A DNA stretch of 64,000 bases from Flavobacteriaceae bacterium. Lineage in GTDB: Bacteria; Bacteroidota; Bacteroidia; Flavobacteriales; Flavobacteriaceae. This document shows positions 37,211 to 45,695 of the stretch, in pieces. The position numbers were made by a program, and so were the translations under genes. The notes beneath the pieces are model-generated. The model was given only the letters and a program-made list of their open reading frames with translations, made no database searches and had not been told where the DNA came from. The stretch covers positions 558,001-622,000 of the forward strand of contig JANQSO010000007.1 in NCBI GenBank assembly GCA_028284005.1, read 5' to 3'. Numbering within the stretch: position 1 is the first letter of the stretch; each line of letters begins with the position of its first letter.

Positions 37211-37251
37211 CCACGTAAAAACCTCAACATAGAGATTTTCTTTATGAGTGT

Positions 37252-37794
37252 TTAGTTGTCTATTGTTACTTTAAAGCTTCCCTCCGTTATATTTTTTGTT
37301 GACATATTATCGGCGTTATAACCTTCGAAAGAAAATGTGCCTTCTAAGACACCATCGGCATCTACAGTAATAGTGATCTTACCGGCAATTAGACCTCCTA
37401 CTGCCGAGCTTGCCAGATTTGACCCCCAAACCTGGGCGGTTTGACCTTTCACTTCACCATATTGTATCATATTAGGGTTTGTAAGATTGTCTCCGGTAGT
37501 GTAGGTTCCGGTACCATTGTAACTGAAAATACTGAAGTTAATGAAATCTCCATCGTTGGTACTTCCCTGAGCTGTTACAAGAGTGACCCCGTTATTGGTA
37601 GTCTTTGTAGCGCCAATTAGGGTGGCTATATCTGTTGAAGCGGCAAAGGAATTCCCATCAACTTTTGCAGTAAAAAATTCGCCACCACCGCTAGTACTAC
37701 CATCGTCACCTCCGTCATCGTCTTTATTACATGAAGTAAATACCAAAGCCATACCCGCAAAGGCTATAAGTATTGTCTTTTTGATTGTTTTCAT
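37252..37794 (-). CDS. Small lipoprotein (DUF6252-like)
   Basis: From ATG 37794 the protein has 180 residues. The lipobox is MALVFTSC with Cys22, followed by an acidic/Gly linker (NKDDDGGDDGSTSGGG) and then a beta-rich domain (FFTAKVDGNSFAA to FEGYNADNMSTKNITEGSFKVTI). This resembles the DUF6252 type of Bacteroidota surface lipoproteins, of unknown function. A start at 37839 is rejected because it hides the signal peptide. It carries the fifth operator. Confidence 0.8.
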   Translation of the reverse strand: MKTIKKTILIAFAGMALVFTSCNKDDDGGDDGSTSGGGEFFTAKVDGNSFAASTDIATLIGATKTTNNGVTLVTAQGSTNDGDFINFSIFSYNGTGTYTTGDNLTNPNMIQYGEVKGQTAQVWGSNLASSAVGGLIAGKITITVDADGVLEGTFSFEGYNADNMSTKNITEGSFKVTIDN

Positions 37795-37825
37795 AATCGT
37801 TGAGTTTTTAGTTATTTGAATGAAA

Positions 37826-37874
37826 CAAAGATGTTCCAATACCCAACGTATTACAATACGGCAATTGCCTTATT
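37826..37874 (-). promoter_or_regulatory. Palindromic operator and promoter of the lipoprotein gene
   Basis: AATACGGCAATTGCCTTATT (37855-37874) is the most symmetric of the five sites (9 of 10). CATCTTTG (37833-37826) follows on the minus strand after 21 bp. The operator overlaps the stop codon of the upstream GSCFA gene. Its centre is 70 bp from the start at 37794. Confidence 0.8.
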
Positions 37875-38823
37875 CTTGAAAAGTTATATGAGGGAGTTTC
37901 TTCCGAAGCGCAGCTATTTGTTGTTGAAGTGCTTTCTGAAAATCCCGGTGTGCTTGCCCTGAAGGATTAAAGGGCCTATGCTGTAAACCTTTTTGAATGT
38001 GATCTATTTCTTTTTGAAGAGGTTCCGTTTCAGAAGCTATCCAAACATCCTGAAACCGTTTCCAGATAATGGAAATTGCAGTAGGGTTTGGATGCAACAT
38101 ATCTTCCGTATAAAAACGGTAATCCCGTAATTCATCCATCATAATTTCATAGGATGGAAAATAATACCTGTCAGGAAAATTTTCTAAAGCTTTGTGCAAA
38201 CCGGCTATTAGATGTGCCTTACTTTGCATATTTTCCATAAAACCGTCTTTTATATGCCGAATTGGAGATACCGTAGTTATAAAAACCGCATTTTGATTTT
38301 GTGCTTCAATAGCTGCAATCGTAACCTGTATGCTTTCAGAAACCATTTCAACATTTAGCAGTTCTTTGGAAAATTGTTGCTGTGGAACCTTATGACAATT
38401 CGCTACTATCTTTTTGGTCTTTATATGGCGGTATACCCAAGCTGTACCATAGGTAAAAATAATATGCGTTGCAGAAAGCAAATACTCCTTAAATTCCTTA
38501 AGTTTTTCATTGAGTCTTTTTAACAACTCCTCTTTGTCCGGTCCGTTCAGCGATGAATGCACTTCAAAACAATGCCACTGGTCGTTATGAAAAAAGATAT
38601 CTTCTTCAGTAAAGAAAACTTCATTGACAGCCCGTAAAACCAATCCTGAAATTGCAACGGGATGAAAAATAATACCAAAGGGATTCTGCAAATTCTGAAA
38701 CTTGAAATATTCCAGTTTATCTCCTGTATTTTCTACAAAACAAGAACCTATTAGCAGTACTTTCGAATTATAATCTATTTGCTTCTGCTCAGGTCTTAAC
38801 GCTATGTTCGTTTGTAGTATCAA
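37870..38823 (-). CDS. GSCFA-domain protein
   Basis: A 317-residue protein of the GSCFA family, named for the motif seen here as LLIGSCFVEN (residues 24-33). Further family signatures are NPFGIIFHPVAI, IIFTYGTAWVYRH, TVSPIRHIKDGF and a C-terminal DMLHPNPTAISIIWKRF. The layout (GSC motif, late DxxH) is that of SGNH/GDSL-like hydrolases, so an esterase-like activity is possible. It lies 2 bp after alaS. Function is not established. Confidence 0.88.
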   Translation of the reverse strand: MILQTNIALRPEQKQIDYNSKVLLIGSCFVENTGDKLEYFKFQNLQNPFGIIFHPVAISGLVLRAVNEVFFTEEDIFFHNDQWHCFEVHSSLNGPDKEELLKRLNEKLKEFKEYLLSATHIIFTYGTAWVYRHIKTKKIVANCHKVPQQQFSKELLNVEMVSESIQVTIAAIEAQNQNAVFITTVSPIRHIKDGFMENMQSKAHLIAGLHKALENFPDRYYFPSYEIMMDELRDYRFYTEDMLHPNPTAISIIWKRFQDVWIASETEPLQKEIDHIQKGLQHRPFNPSGQAHRDFQKALQQQIAALRKKLPHITFQE

Positions 38824-38825
38824 GT

Positions 38826-41438
38826 TTACAAAATGTAGTCCCTGGCTTTTTCCAATGCTTCGGTGATACCCTCAGGGTTTTTACCCCCCGCCGTTGCAAA
38901 GAAGGGTTGTCCTCCTCCCCCTCCTTGAATATGAGTGCCTAATTCACGAACGATCTGCCCTGCATTTAAATTACGTTCAGCTACAAGGTCCTTGGAAATA
39001 TAACAGGTTAGCAATGCTTTACCTCCGCTTTTAGAGCCAAACAAAACAAATAGGTTATCTATCTCACCACCTATCTCAAAAGCCAGGTCTTTTAATCCCG
39101 AAGCATCCAGGTCCAATTCTTTAGCAAGAAAATGTATGCCATTAACCTCGGTAATTTCCGCTTTCAGCTCGTTCTTTATGTTTTTTGCCTTATCCTTCAA
39201 CAGTTGCTGAACCTGTTTCTGCAATTGATTGTTTTCTTCCTGTAGACCGGTGACCGCTTTTAAAGGGTCCTGCGCATTGTTCAATGCTTTTTGTAAAGCC
39301 GAAAAAGAATCGCTTCTGTCTACAAAATATTGCTTTGCAGCATCTCCTGTAATTGCTTCGATACGTCTAATCCCTGAAGCAACCGCACTCTCACTTGTGA
39401 TGATGAAATGCCATATGTCTACGGTACAATCTACATGAGTTCCTCCACATAGCTCCATGGATTTCCCAAATTTTATAGCACGGACACTATCTCCATATTT
39501 TTCACCAAACAGAGCGATAGCACCTTCGTCAATAGCCGACTGATAAGGAATATTACGTCTCTCTTCCTGTAAGATCCCTTCTCTGATACGAGCATTCACA
39601 AACTCTTCAACTTGTTTCAATTCTTCATCCGTTACTTTGGCAAAATGAGAGAAATCAAAACGAAGGTTCCGGCTATGTACCATGGATCCTTTTTGAATTA
39701 CATGATCGCCCAGAATATTCCGAAGTGCCTGATGCAGCAAATGTGTTGCCGTATGATTACATGCTGTTCTAAATCGTTGTTTTTTATCAACAACAGCTTT
39801 AAAGGTATCTTCTACATTACGAGGGAGGTTCTTCGCAAAATGAATGATCAGGTTATTCTCTTTCTTGGTATCAATAATATAGACCACTTCACCGTTAGGA
39901 GCTTCCAGGTATCCTTTATCTCCAACCTGCCCACCACCTTCCGGATAGAAAGGGGTGAGGCTAAAAACCAGTTGGTACAACTCTCCTTCTTTTTTACTTT
40001 CTACCTTACGGTACCGGGTAATTTTTATATTGGTTTCGAGAAAATCATACCCGATAAATTCTTCTTCGGCATCCTCGGCAAGAACTACCCAGTCTCCGGT
40101 CTCTACTTTTGTGGCTGCCCGGGAGCGTTCTTTTTGTTTTTGAAGTTCGGTTTCAAATTCTGCTTCATTCAATTCATACCCTCTTTCCCGTAATATCAAA
40201 GCCGTTAGATCTATTGGAAATCCAAATGTATCGTACAATTCAAAAGCCTTGGTCCCGGAAATTGTCTTGGATCTTGCTTCTCCAATCACATTCTCCAACA
40301 ATAGTAATCCCTGGTCCAACGTTCTTAAAAATGAACGTTCTTCTTCTAAAATTACATTAACGATCAGGTTTTTTTCTGAAATCAATTCGGGGAACGCATC
40401 ACCCATTTGTTTGCTTAAGGTCGCAACCAATTTATGAATAAAGGGTTCTTTTTTATTCAAAAAAGTAAATCCGTAGCGAATACCCCTACGCAAAATACGG
40501 CGTATCACATAACCAGCTCCGGTATTGCTTGGCAACTGTCCGTCTGCAATACTAAAAGCTACTGCACGCACATGGTCCGCGATCACGCGTATGGCAATAT
40601 CTACCGCTTCATCTTTACCATAAGTGGTATAGGTAATCGCTTCAATTTCCCTAATAAGCGGTGTAAACACATCGGTGTCGTAGTTACTCTGCTTATTTTG
40701 CAGCACCATACACAAACGTTCAAAACCCATTCCTGTATCTACATGCTGTGCAGGTAATTTTTCAAGGCTGCCATTGGCTTTCCGGTTGAATTGCATAAAT
40801 ACCAGGTTCCAGATTTCAACAACTTGCGGATGGTCCTGGTTTACCAGATCTGCCCCGGATTGCTTTGCTTTTTCTTCTGCAGATCGAATATCCACATGAA
40901 TTTCACTGGATGGCCCACATGGCCCCTGCTCACCCATCTCCCAGAAATTATCCTTTTTGTCTCCATTTAAAATACGCTCTTCGGGCACAAATTTTTTCCA
41001 GCATTCATAGGCTTCGGTATCACGTTCTAATCCTTCAGCTTTATCACCTTCAAAAATGGTAACATATAAAATGTCCTTATCAATTCCGTAGACCTCGGTC
41101 AATAATTCCCAGGCCCACTCAATGGCTTCTTTCTTAAAATAATCGCCAAAACTCCAGTTTCCCAACATTTCGAACATCGTATGGTGATAGGTATCCATCC
41201 CCACTTCTTCCAGATCGTTGTGTTTTCCACTTACACGCAAACACTTTTGAGTATCTGCGATCCGGTTATTTTTTGGCTCGCTGTTGCCCAGAAAATATTC
41301 CTTGAATTGATTCATCCCCGCATTGGTGAACATAAGCGTAGGGTCATTCTTGATCACCATTGGTGCTGAAGGCACAATGGCGTGTGATTTCGATTTAAAA
41401 AAATCTAAAAACCTGGAACGTATTTCCTTAGACTTCAT
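38826..41438 (-). CDS. alaS: Alanyl-tRNA synthetase
   Basis: An 870-residue class II synthetase. The N-terminal motif 1/2 region has [16 protein letters not shown] and [13 protein letters not shown]; motif 3 is near [13 protein letters not shown]. The editing domain has zinc-type histidines in [13 protein letters not shown] (about 561-565) and CGGTHVD (about 662). The C-terminal DHHA1 domain ends [20 protein letters not shown]. Length is normal. Confidence 0.97.
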   Translation of the reverse strand: MKSKEIRSRFLDFFKSKSHAIVPSAPMVIKNDPTLMFTNAGMNQFKEYFLGNSEPKNNRIADTQKCLRVSGKHNDLEEVGMDTYHHTMFEMLGNWSFGDYFKKEAIEWAWELLTEVYGIDKDILYVTIFEGDKAEGLERDTEAYECWKKFVPEERILNGDKKDNFWEMGEQGPCGPSSEIHVDIRSAEEKAKQSGADLVNQDHPQVVEIWNLVFMQFNRKANGSLEKLPAQHVDTGMGFERLCMVLQNKQSNYDTDVFTPLIREIEAITYTTYGKDEAVDIAIRVIADHVRAVAFSIADGQLPSNTGAGYVIRRILRRGIRYGFTFLNKKEPFIHKLVATLSKQMGDAFPELISEKNLIVNVILEEERSFLRTLDQGLLLLENVIGEARSKTISGTKAFELYDTFGFPIDLTALILRERGYELNEAEFETELQKQKERSRAATKVETGDWVVLAEDAEEEFIGYDFLETNIKITRYRKVESKKEGELYQLVFSLTPFYPEGGGQVGDKGYLEAPNGEVVYIIDTKKENNLIIHFAKNLPRNVEDTFKAVVDKKQRFRTACNHTATHLLHQALRNILGDHVIQKGSMVHSRNLRFDFSHFAKVTDEELKQVEEFVNARIREGILQEERRNIPYQSAIDEGAIALFGEKYGDSVRAIKFGKSMELCGGTHVDCTVDIWHFIITSESAVASGIRRIEAITGDAAKQYFVDRSDSFSALQKALNNAQDPLKAVTGLQEENNQLQKQVQQLLKDKAKNIKNELKAEITEVNGIHFLAKELDLDASGLKDLAFEIGGEIDNLFVLFGSKSGGKALLTCYISKDLVAERNLNAGQIVRELGTHIQGGGGGQPFFATAGGKNPEGITEALEKARDYIL

Positions 41439-41490
41439 AGGGTGTTTTTTATGCTAAAAATATTAGATAGGCTATGCGCAAAACAATTTC

Positions 41491-41498
41491 TATATTTG
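41491..41498 (+). promoter_or_regulatory. -7 box upstream of the M23 peptidase gene
   Basis: TATATTTG is a perfect TAnnTTTG match, 62 bp before the start at 41560, in the 121-bp divergent gap from alaS. No TTG is seen at the usual -33 spacing. Confidence 0.55.
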
Positions 41499-41559
41499 CA
41501 AAACGTTACGTAAACAACAACACAACCTATCAACGAGCAAAAATAAGTTTTTTTAACGT

Positions 41560-42537
41560 ATGTCTAAGGTTAAATATTATTATGATAGTGAAACTCTTTC
41601 CTATCGAAAAATTGAAAAGAAAAAAGGGCGAAGGTTGGGCATCTTCCTGCTGAGCCTCACAGGAATGCTTTTAAGTGGTTTTCTATTGTTGTTGGTATAT
41701 CTTAATCTGCCATATGTTGAAACTCCCAAAGAAAAATCGCTAAAGCGTGAATTGGCCAATATGCAGCTACAATTTGAGCTCCTTAATAAGAAAATGGGAG
41801 AAGCAGAAGCTGTTTTAACCGAAGTTGCCGAAAGAGATAACAATCTATATCGTGTTTATTTTGAAGCCAACCCTATTCCCCAGGAGCAGCGTAAAGCAGG
41901 TTTTGGTGGGGTAAATCGTTATAAGGACCTGGAAGGTTTCGATAATTCCAAATTGATCATTGCGTCCAGCAAACGACTGGATGTATTGACAAAGCAGATC
42001 GTGGTCCAGTCTAAATCATTGGACGAAGTTGCTCAATTGGCAGAGGAAAAAGAAAAATTCTTACTGGCAATACCGGCAATACAACCCGTTAAAAATGAAG
42101 ACTTAACCCGTATGGCCTCCGGTTTTGGGTATCGCATCGACCCTTTTACCAAGACAAGTAAATTTCACTTCGGAATGGATTTTACCGCACCGCGGGGTAC
42201 GCCTGTATATGCTTCGGGTGACGGTAGAGTGTCACGGGCGGATAATACGGCATCCGGCTACGGAAAGCATATTCGTATCGATCATGGTTACGGTTATGAA
42301 AGCCTGTATGCGCACTTATACAAATACAATGTACGCAACGGCCAGCATGTAAAGCGCGGAGACCTGATAGGGTTTGTAGGAAGCACGGGAAGGTCTGAAG
42401 CACCTCATCTGCATTACGAAATATTTAAGGACGGTGAACGCATCAATCCTATTAACTTTTACTACGGAAACTTAACCCCCGAAGAGTTTGCCGAAATGCT
42501 TAAAAAATCACAGGAAGAAAACCAATCGCTTGACTAA
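41560..42537 (+). CDS. M23 family (LytM-type) metallopeptidase, membrane-anchored
   Basis: A 325-residue envelope protein. After a basic N-terminus there is one membrane helix (about residues 28-50, LGIFLLSLTGMLLSGFLLLL), a coiled-coil region (60-100 and 140-175) and a C-terminal peptidase M23 domain. The zinc ligands are in KFHFGMDFTAP (about residue 202) and in APHLHYEIF (about 282). It should cut peptide bonds in peptidoglycan or act as a regulator of cell-wall lysis or morphology. The stop and the next start overlap as TAATG. Confidence 0.92.
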   Translation: MSKVKYYYDSETLSYRKIEKKKGRRLGIFLLSLTGMLLSGFLLLLVYLNLPYVETPKEKSLKRELANMQLQFELLNKKMGEAEAVLTEVAERDNNLYRVYFEANPIPQEQRKAGFGGVNRYKDLEGFDNSKLIIASSKRLDVLTKQIVVQSKSLDEVAQLAEEKEKFLLAIPAIQPVKNEDLTRMASGFGYRIDPFTKTSKFHFGMDFTAPRGTPVYASGDGRVSRADNTASGYGKHIRIDHGYGYESLYAHLYKYNVRNGQHVKRGDLIGFVGSTGRSEAPHLHYEIFKDGERINPINFYYGNLTPEEFAEMLKKSQEENQSLD

Positions 42538-42866
42538 TGCATATCGAGCTACCCGAAAAACTGTATTATAGTATTGGCGAAGTCGCCAATGCATTCAATG
42601 TGAATACATCACTCATACGTTTTTGGGAAAAGGAATTCGATGTACTTCAGCCAAAAAAAAATGCAAAGGGAAACCGGAAATTCACTCCAAAGGACATTAA
42701 GAACCTGGAATTGATCTACCACCTGGTCAAAGAGCGTGGCTTTACGCTGGAAGGTGCAAAAATCCACTTAAAGGAAAACAAACAAAAAACCCTCGACCGA
42801 TTTGAGATAATTCGTAAATTGGAGACTATTAAAGCCGAACTTCAAAAAATTAAAGACCAACTATAA
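42537..42866 (+). CDS. MerR-family transcriptional regulator
   Basis: A 109-residue MerR-type DNA-binding protein. The winged helix-turn-helix is YYSIGEVANAFNVNTSLIRFWEKEFDVLQPKKNAKGNRKFTPKDIKNLELI, followed by a short coiled-coil helix for dimerisation. No effector domain follows, so it probably responds through a partner or regulates constitutively. It is translationally coupled to the M23 peptidase. Confidence 0.9.
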   Translation: MHIELPEKLYYSIGEVANAFNVNTSLIRFWEKEFDVLQPKKNAKGNRKFTPKDIKNLELIYHLVKERGFTLEGAKIHLKENKQKTLDRFEIIRKLETIKAELQKIKDQL

Positions 42867-42878
42867 AAGTACTGTATT

Positions 42879-43478
42879 ATGAAAAAATGGATCCCGATAA
42901 TCATCATTGCCGTGATTGTATTATTGGCCGGAGCCTGGTTAGCAAAAGTCAATAATAATTTAGTGCCCTTAGAAGAAAACGTAGCTGCACAATGGGCCAA
43001 TGTAGAAAGCTCTTATCAACGCCGTGCGGACCTCATTCCAAATATTGTGAATACTGCCAAAGGGTATGCGGAATTCGAACAGGAGACCCTTACAAAAGTG
43101 ATCGAGGCACGTAGTAAAGCAACAGCGGTCACGATCGATCCTTCAAATATTACACCACAGCAATTGGCACAGTTTCAGGAAGTACAAGCAGGACTTAGCT
43201 CTGCCTTAGCAAGATTATTGGCTGTTTTTGAACGCTACCCCGACCTGAAGGCCAATGAGAACTTCAAAGAGCTTATCAATGAGCTGGAACGTACCGAAAA
43301 CCGGATCAATGTAGAGCGTAATCGTTACAATGAGCAGTCCAGAATCTTTAATTCTGAAATACGGCTGTTCCCAACAAACCTAGCAGCAGGTATACTCGGG
43401 TTTGATGCCAAAGCCTATTACGAAGCAGAAGAAGGAAGCGATCAGGCTCCCGAAGTTGAATTTGATTTCGGAAACTAA
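42879..43478 (+). CDS. LemA-family membrane protein
   Basis: A 199-residue protein with one N-terminal membrane helix (IPIIIIAVIVLLAGAWLA). The LemA helical bundle follows: VAAQWANVESSYQRRADLIPNIVNTAKGYA, then LARLLAVFERYPDLKANENFKEL and EIRLFPTNLAAGILGF. LemA proteins are widespread envelope proteins of unclear function that often sit beside TPM-domain proteins, as here. Confidence 0.92.
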   Translation: MKKWIPIIIIAVIVLLAGAWLAKVNNNLVPLEENVAAQWANVESSYQRRADLIPNIVNTAKGYAEFEQETLTKVIEARSKATAVTIDPSNITPQQLAQFQEVQAGLSSALARLLAVFERYPDLKANENFKELINELERTENRINVERNRYNEQSRIFNSEIRLFPTNLAAGILGFDAKAYYEAEEGSDQAPEVEFDFGN

Positions 43479-43485
43479 GTATCAA

Positions 43486-43923
43486 ATGTCCAAGGTCGAA
43501 GATTTTTTAACCGCCAAAGAAGAAGCCCAGATCATTGAGGCCATACGGGTCGCCGAAAAAAATACTTCGGGAGAAATACGCGTGCATTTAGAAAGCCGCA
43601 GCACTACAGATGCTTTTGACCGCGCCGCAGAAGTATTTGACTTCTTACATATGGACAACACAAAGCTTAGCAACGGGGTTCTCATCTATATCGCTGTGGA
43701 AGACCGTACCTTAGTTATAATGGGCGATAAAGGTATAAATGATGTGGTTCCTCCCCATTTCTGGGAAAGTACTAAAGATGCAATTATAGGCCATTTTAAA
43801 CACGGCAACATAAAAGACGGACTGGTAGATGGCATCTTAAAGGCCGGAGAACAGTTAAAACAACATTTTCCTTATAATAAAAAAGATAACAATGAATTGC
43901 CAGATGAGATCTCGGTAGGATAA
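43486..43923 (+). CDS. TPM-domain protein, soluble type
   Basis: From ATG 43486 the protein has 145 residues, essentially one TPM (YgcG-like) domain: SGEIRVHLESRS, AEVFDFLHMDNTKLSNGVLIYIAVEDRTLVIMGDKGIND and IKDGLVDGILKAGEQLKQHF. No signal peptide or membrane helix. The open frame from 43402 overlaps lemA and is rejected. It is paired with the membrane TPM protein that follows directly. TPM domains are linked to photosystem repair and envelope function, with phosphatase-like activity reported for the plant form. Confidence 0.85.
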   Translation: MSKVEDFLTAKEEAQIIEAIRVAEKNTSGEIRVHLESRSTTDAFDRAAEVFDFLHMDNTKLSNGVLIYIAVEDRTLVIMGDKGINDVVPPHFWESTKDAIIGHFKHGNIKDGLVDGILKAGEQLKQHFPYNKKDNNELPDEISVG

Positions 43924-44712
43924 ATGCTTCAAAAAATTCAGAAATATCACTTTTTAATAGCGCTTACAACAGTGCTGTTTTTTTCTGAAATCATTTCAGC
44001 CCAATTTACAATTCCCGAAATTCCTAAAAAAGAAAAACAGGAAGCTGTTTATGATTACATCAGTTTACTTTCAACTTCCCAACTAAATGCTTTAAAGACC
44101 AAGCTGAAAAACTATGCGGATACTACTTCAACACAAATAGTAATAGCTATCATTAGCTCTACCAATGGAGAGGACATCTCATTATTAGGAGCTCAATGGG
44201 GCCAGAAATGGGGTGTGGGGCAATCCAAAGAAGACAATGGTATATTCATTATCCTTGCCAAAGATGACCGGACCATAGACATTAATACGGGTTATGGTAT
44301 TGAATACCGAATCACCGACCTGATGGCCGAACGTATTATCAATAGGGTCATGATCCCCGAATTTAAAAAAGGAGATTATTACGCCGGCCTCGACAAAGGA
44401 ACTAATGCCATTTTTGATGCCTTAAATGGTGAATTTAAAGAGGAACACACTTTTGATGATGAATTTCCTATTGGGCGAATTATTTTAATATTCATCATTT
44501 TTATCATAATTATCATTGCGCTAAGCAATAAAAAGAATGGCCGTGGAGGCCGCGGTAATGGCGGTGGAAGTTTGTTGGACATTATTATTTTAAGTAATAT
44601 GGGGCGAACCGGAGGTTATAGTGGAGGAAGTGGAAGTTTTGGCGGAGGTGGTTTTGGAGGAGGCTTCGGCGGAGGTGGCTTCGGTGGAGGCGGTGCCAGT
44701 GGAAGTTGGTAA
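43924..44712 (+). CDS. Secreted TPM-domain protein with Gly-rich tail
   Basis: A 262-residue protein with a signal peptide (ending IISAQ), a TPM domain (about residues 38-165, DYISLLSTSQLNALKTKLKNYADTTSTQIVIAII to GLDKGTNAIFDAL) and a membrane helix (about 178-200, IGRIILIFIIFIIIIIALS). A glycine/serine-rich tail (GGGGFGGGFGGGGFGGGGASGSW) closes the protein. This is the YgcG/BA_5459-like layout typical next to LemA. It ends the M23-MerR-LemA-TPM-TPM run. Confidence 0.9.
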   Translation: MLQKIQKYHFLIALTTVLFFSEIISAQFTIPEIPKKEKQEAVYDYISLLSTSQLNALKTKLKNYADTTSTQIVIAIISSTNGEDISLLGAQWGQKWGVGQSKEDNGIFIILAKDDRTIDINTGYGIEYRITDLMAERIINRVMIPEFKKGDYYAGLDKGTNAIFDALNGEFKEEHTFDDEFPIGRIILIFIIFIIIIIALSNKKNGRGGRGNGGGSLLDIIILSNMGRTGGYSGGSGSFGGGGFGGGFGGGGFGGGGASGSW

Positions 44713-44771
44713 AAATAAAGCTGCCTTATAAAAGTTCTTTCCGGTAGCTATATACAACTGAATGCTCTTAA

Positions 44772-45695
44772 CTAATTATATAAATTCTTGCATTTGCATC
44801 TTGGCTTCGGAAAAACAAATTCATAGTTCAGCATGATCTCATGAGAACCCGATGTGAAAGTCGTTAGATTCGACGTGATGTAATCATAAGAATACCCAAT
44901 AAATAGACCTTTGGCGACTCTGAAATTCACGATAGCTCCTATTGAATCCGATAGTCGATAGGACCCTCCCAGCCAAAGGAATTCATTGATAAAGAACATA
45001 GAAGAAAAATCTACCGATATGGGCGCGCCATCCGTATATTTAACCAAAAAGGCCGGTTTAAATTTTACATTTCTGTTTACGTCCATTAAATAACCTCCAT
45101 TAAAAAAATAACTTACCCTTTCCAGGTCTGCGAATTCAGTATTGCTCTTTGTGGTCAACAGTTTCGGAGAGGACAATCCAAGATAAAATGATTCACCTCT
45201 AAAATAAACACCCACACCAAAATTAGGCGACCAGCTATAATCAAAATTGTTCAAGAATGGGTCTCCGCTATATCTCGGGTCATTCAATAATTCTTCATCA
45301 AGTGAATACTTACGGAATCCTGCCTTTATTCCAAAAGTAAGTTTGTACTCGTCATAATAGTCCAGGTTGATCTTATATGAAACATCTGCAAAGGCATAGG
45401 TGGTATTCTCGTAACCCAATTTATCATTGATGATCGACAATCCGACCCCCAAATTTGTACTGGGAATTGAAGTATGGGCCGATAATGTTTGAGTAACAGG
45501 AGCTCCCTCTACGCCCAGCCACTGATTTCTATTGAGAACATTTACCACCATAATTTCTCTGGACCCGGCATAAGCAGGGTTTACAGAGATCATGTTATAC
45601 ATATACTGTGAAAACTGTGGCAATTGCTGCGCTATAGCCATCATTGGTATAACAAGCAGGATAATAAGTATTCCTATGTTTTTAATTCGTTTCAT
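44772..45695 (-). CDS. PorP/SprF-family type IX secretion membrane protein
   Basis: A 307-residue outer-membrane beta-barrel-like protein. A signal peptide (MKRIKNIGILIILLVIPMMAIAQ) is followed by the family hallmark PQFSQYMYNMISVNPAYAGSRE and repeated amphipathic strands up to the C-terminal FTSGSHEIMLNYEFVF. PorP/SprF proteins help anchor or export large type-B T9SS adhesins. The start codon directly follows the stop of the adhesin gene (TAA then ATG), the usual partner arrangement. Confidence 0.94.
   Translation of the reverse strand: MKRIKNIGILIILLVIPMMAIAQQLPQFSQYMYNMISVNPAYAGSREIMVVNVLNRNQWLGVEGAPVTQTLSAHTSIPSTNLGVGLSIINDKLGYENTTYAFADVSYKINLDYYDEYKLTFGIKAGFRKYSLDEELLNDPRYSGDPFLNNFDYSWSPNFGVGVYFRGESFYLGLSSPKLLTTKSNTEFADLERVSYFFNGGYLMDVNRNVKFKPAFLVKYTDGAPISVDFSSMFFINEFLWLGGSYRLSDSIGAIVNFRVAKGLFIGYSYDYITSNLTTFTSGSHEIMLNYEFVFPKPRCKCKNLYN

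Noticed and set aside
39612-40193. 193-codon plus-strand ORF inside alaS
   Set aside because: Antisense to alaS and without family features.
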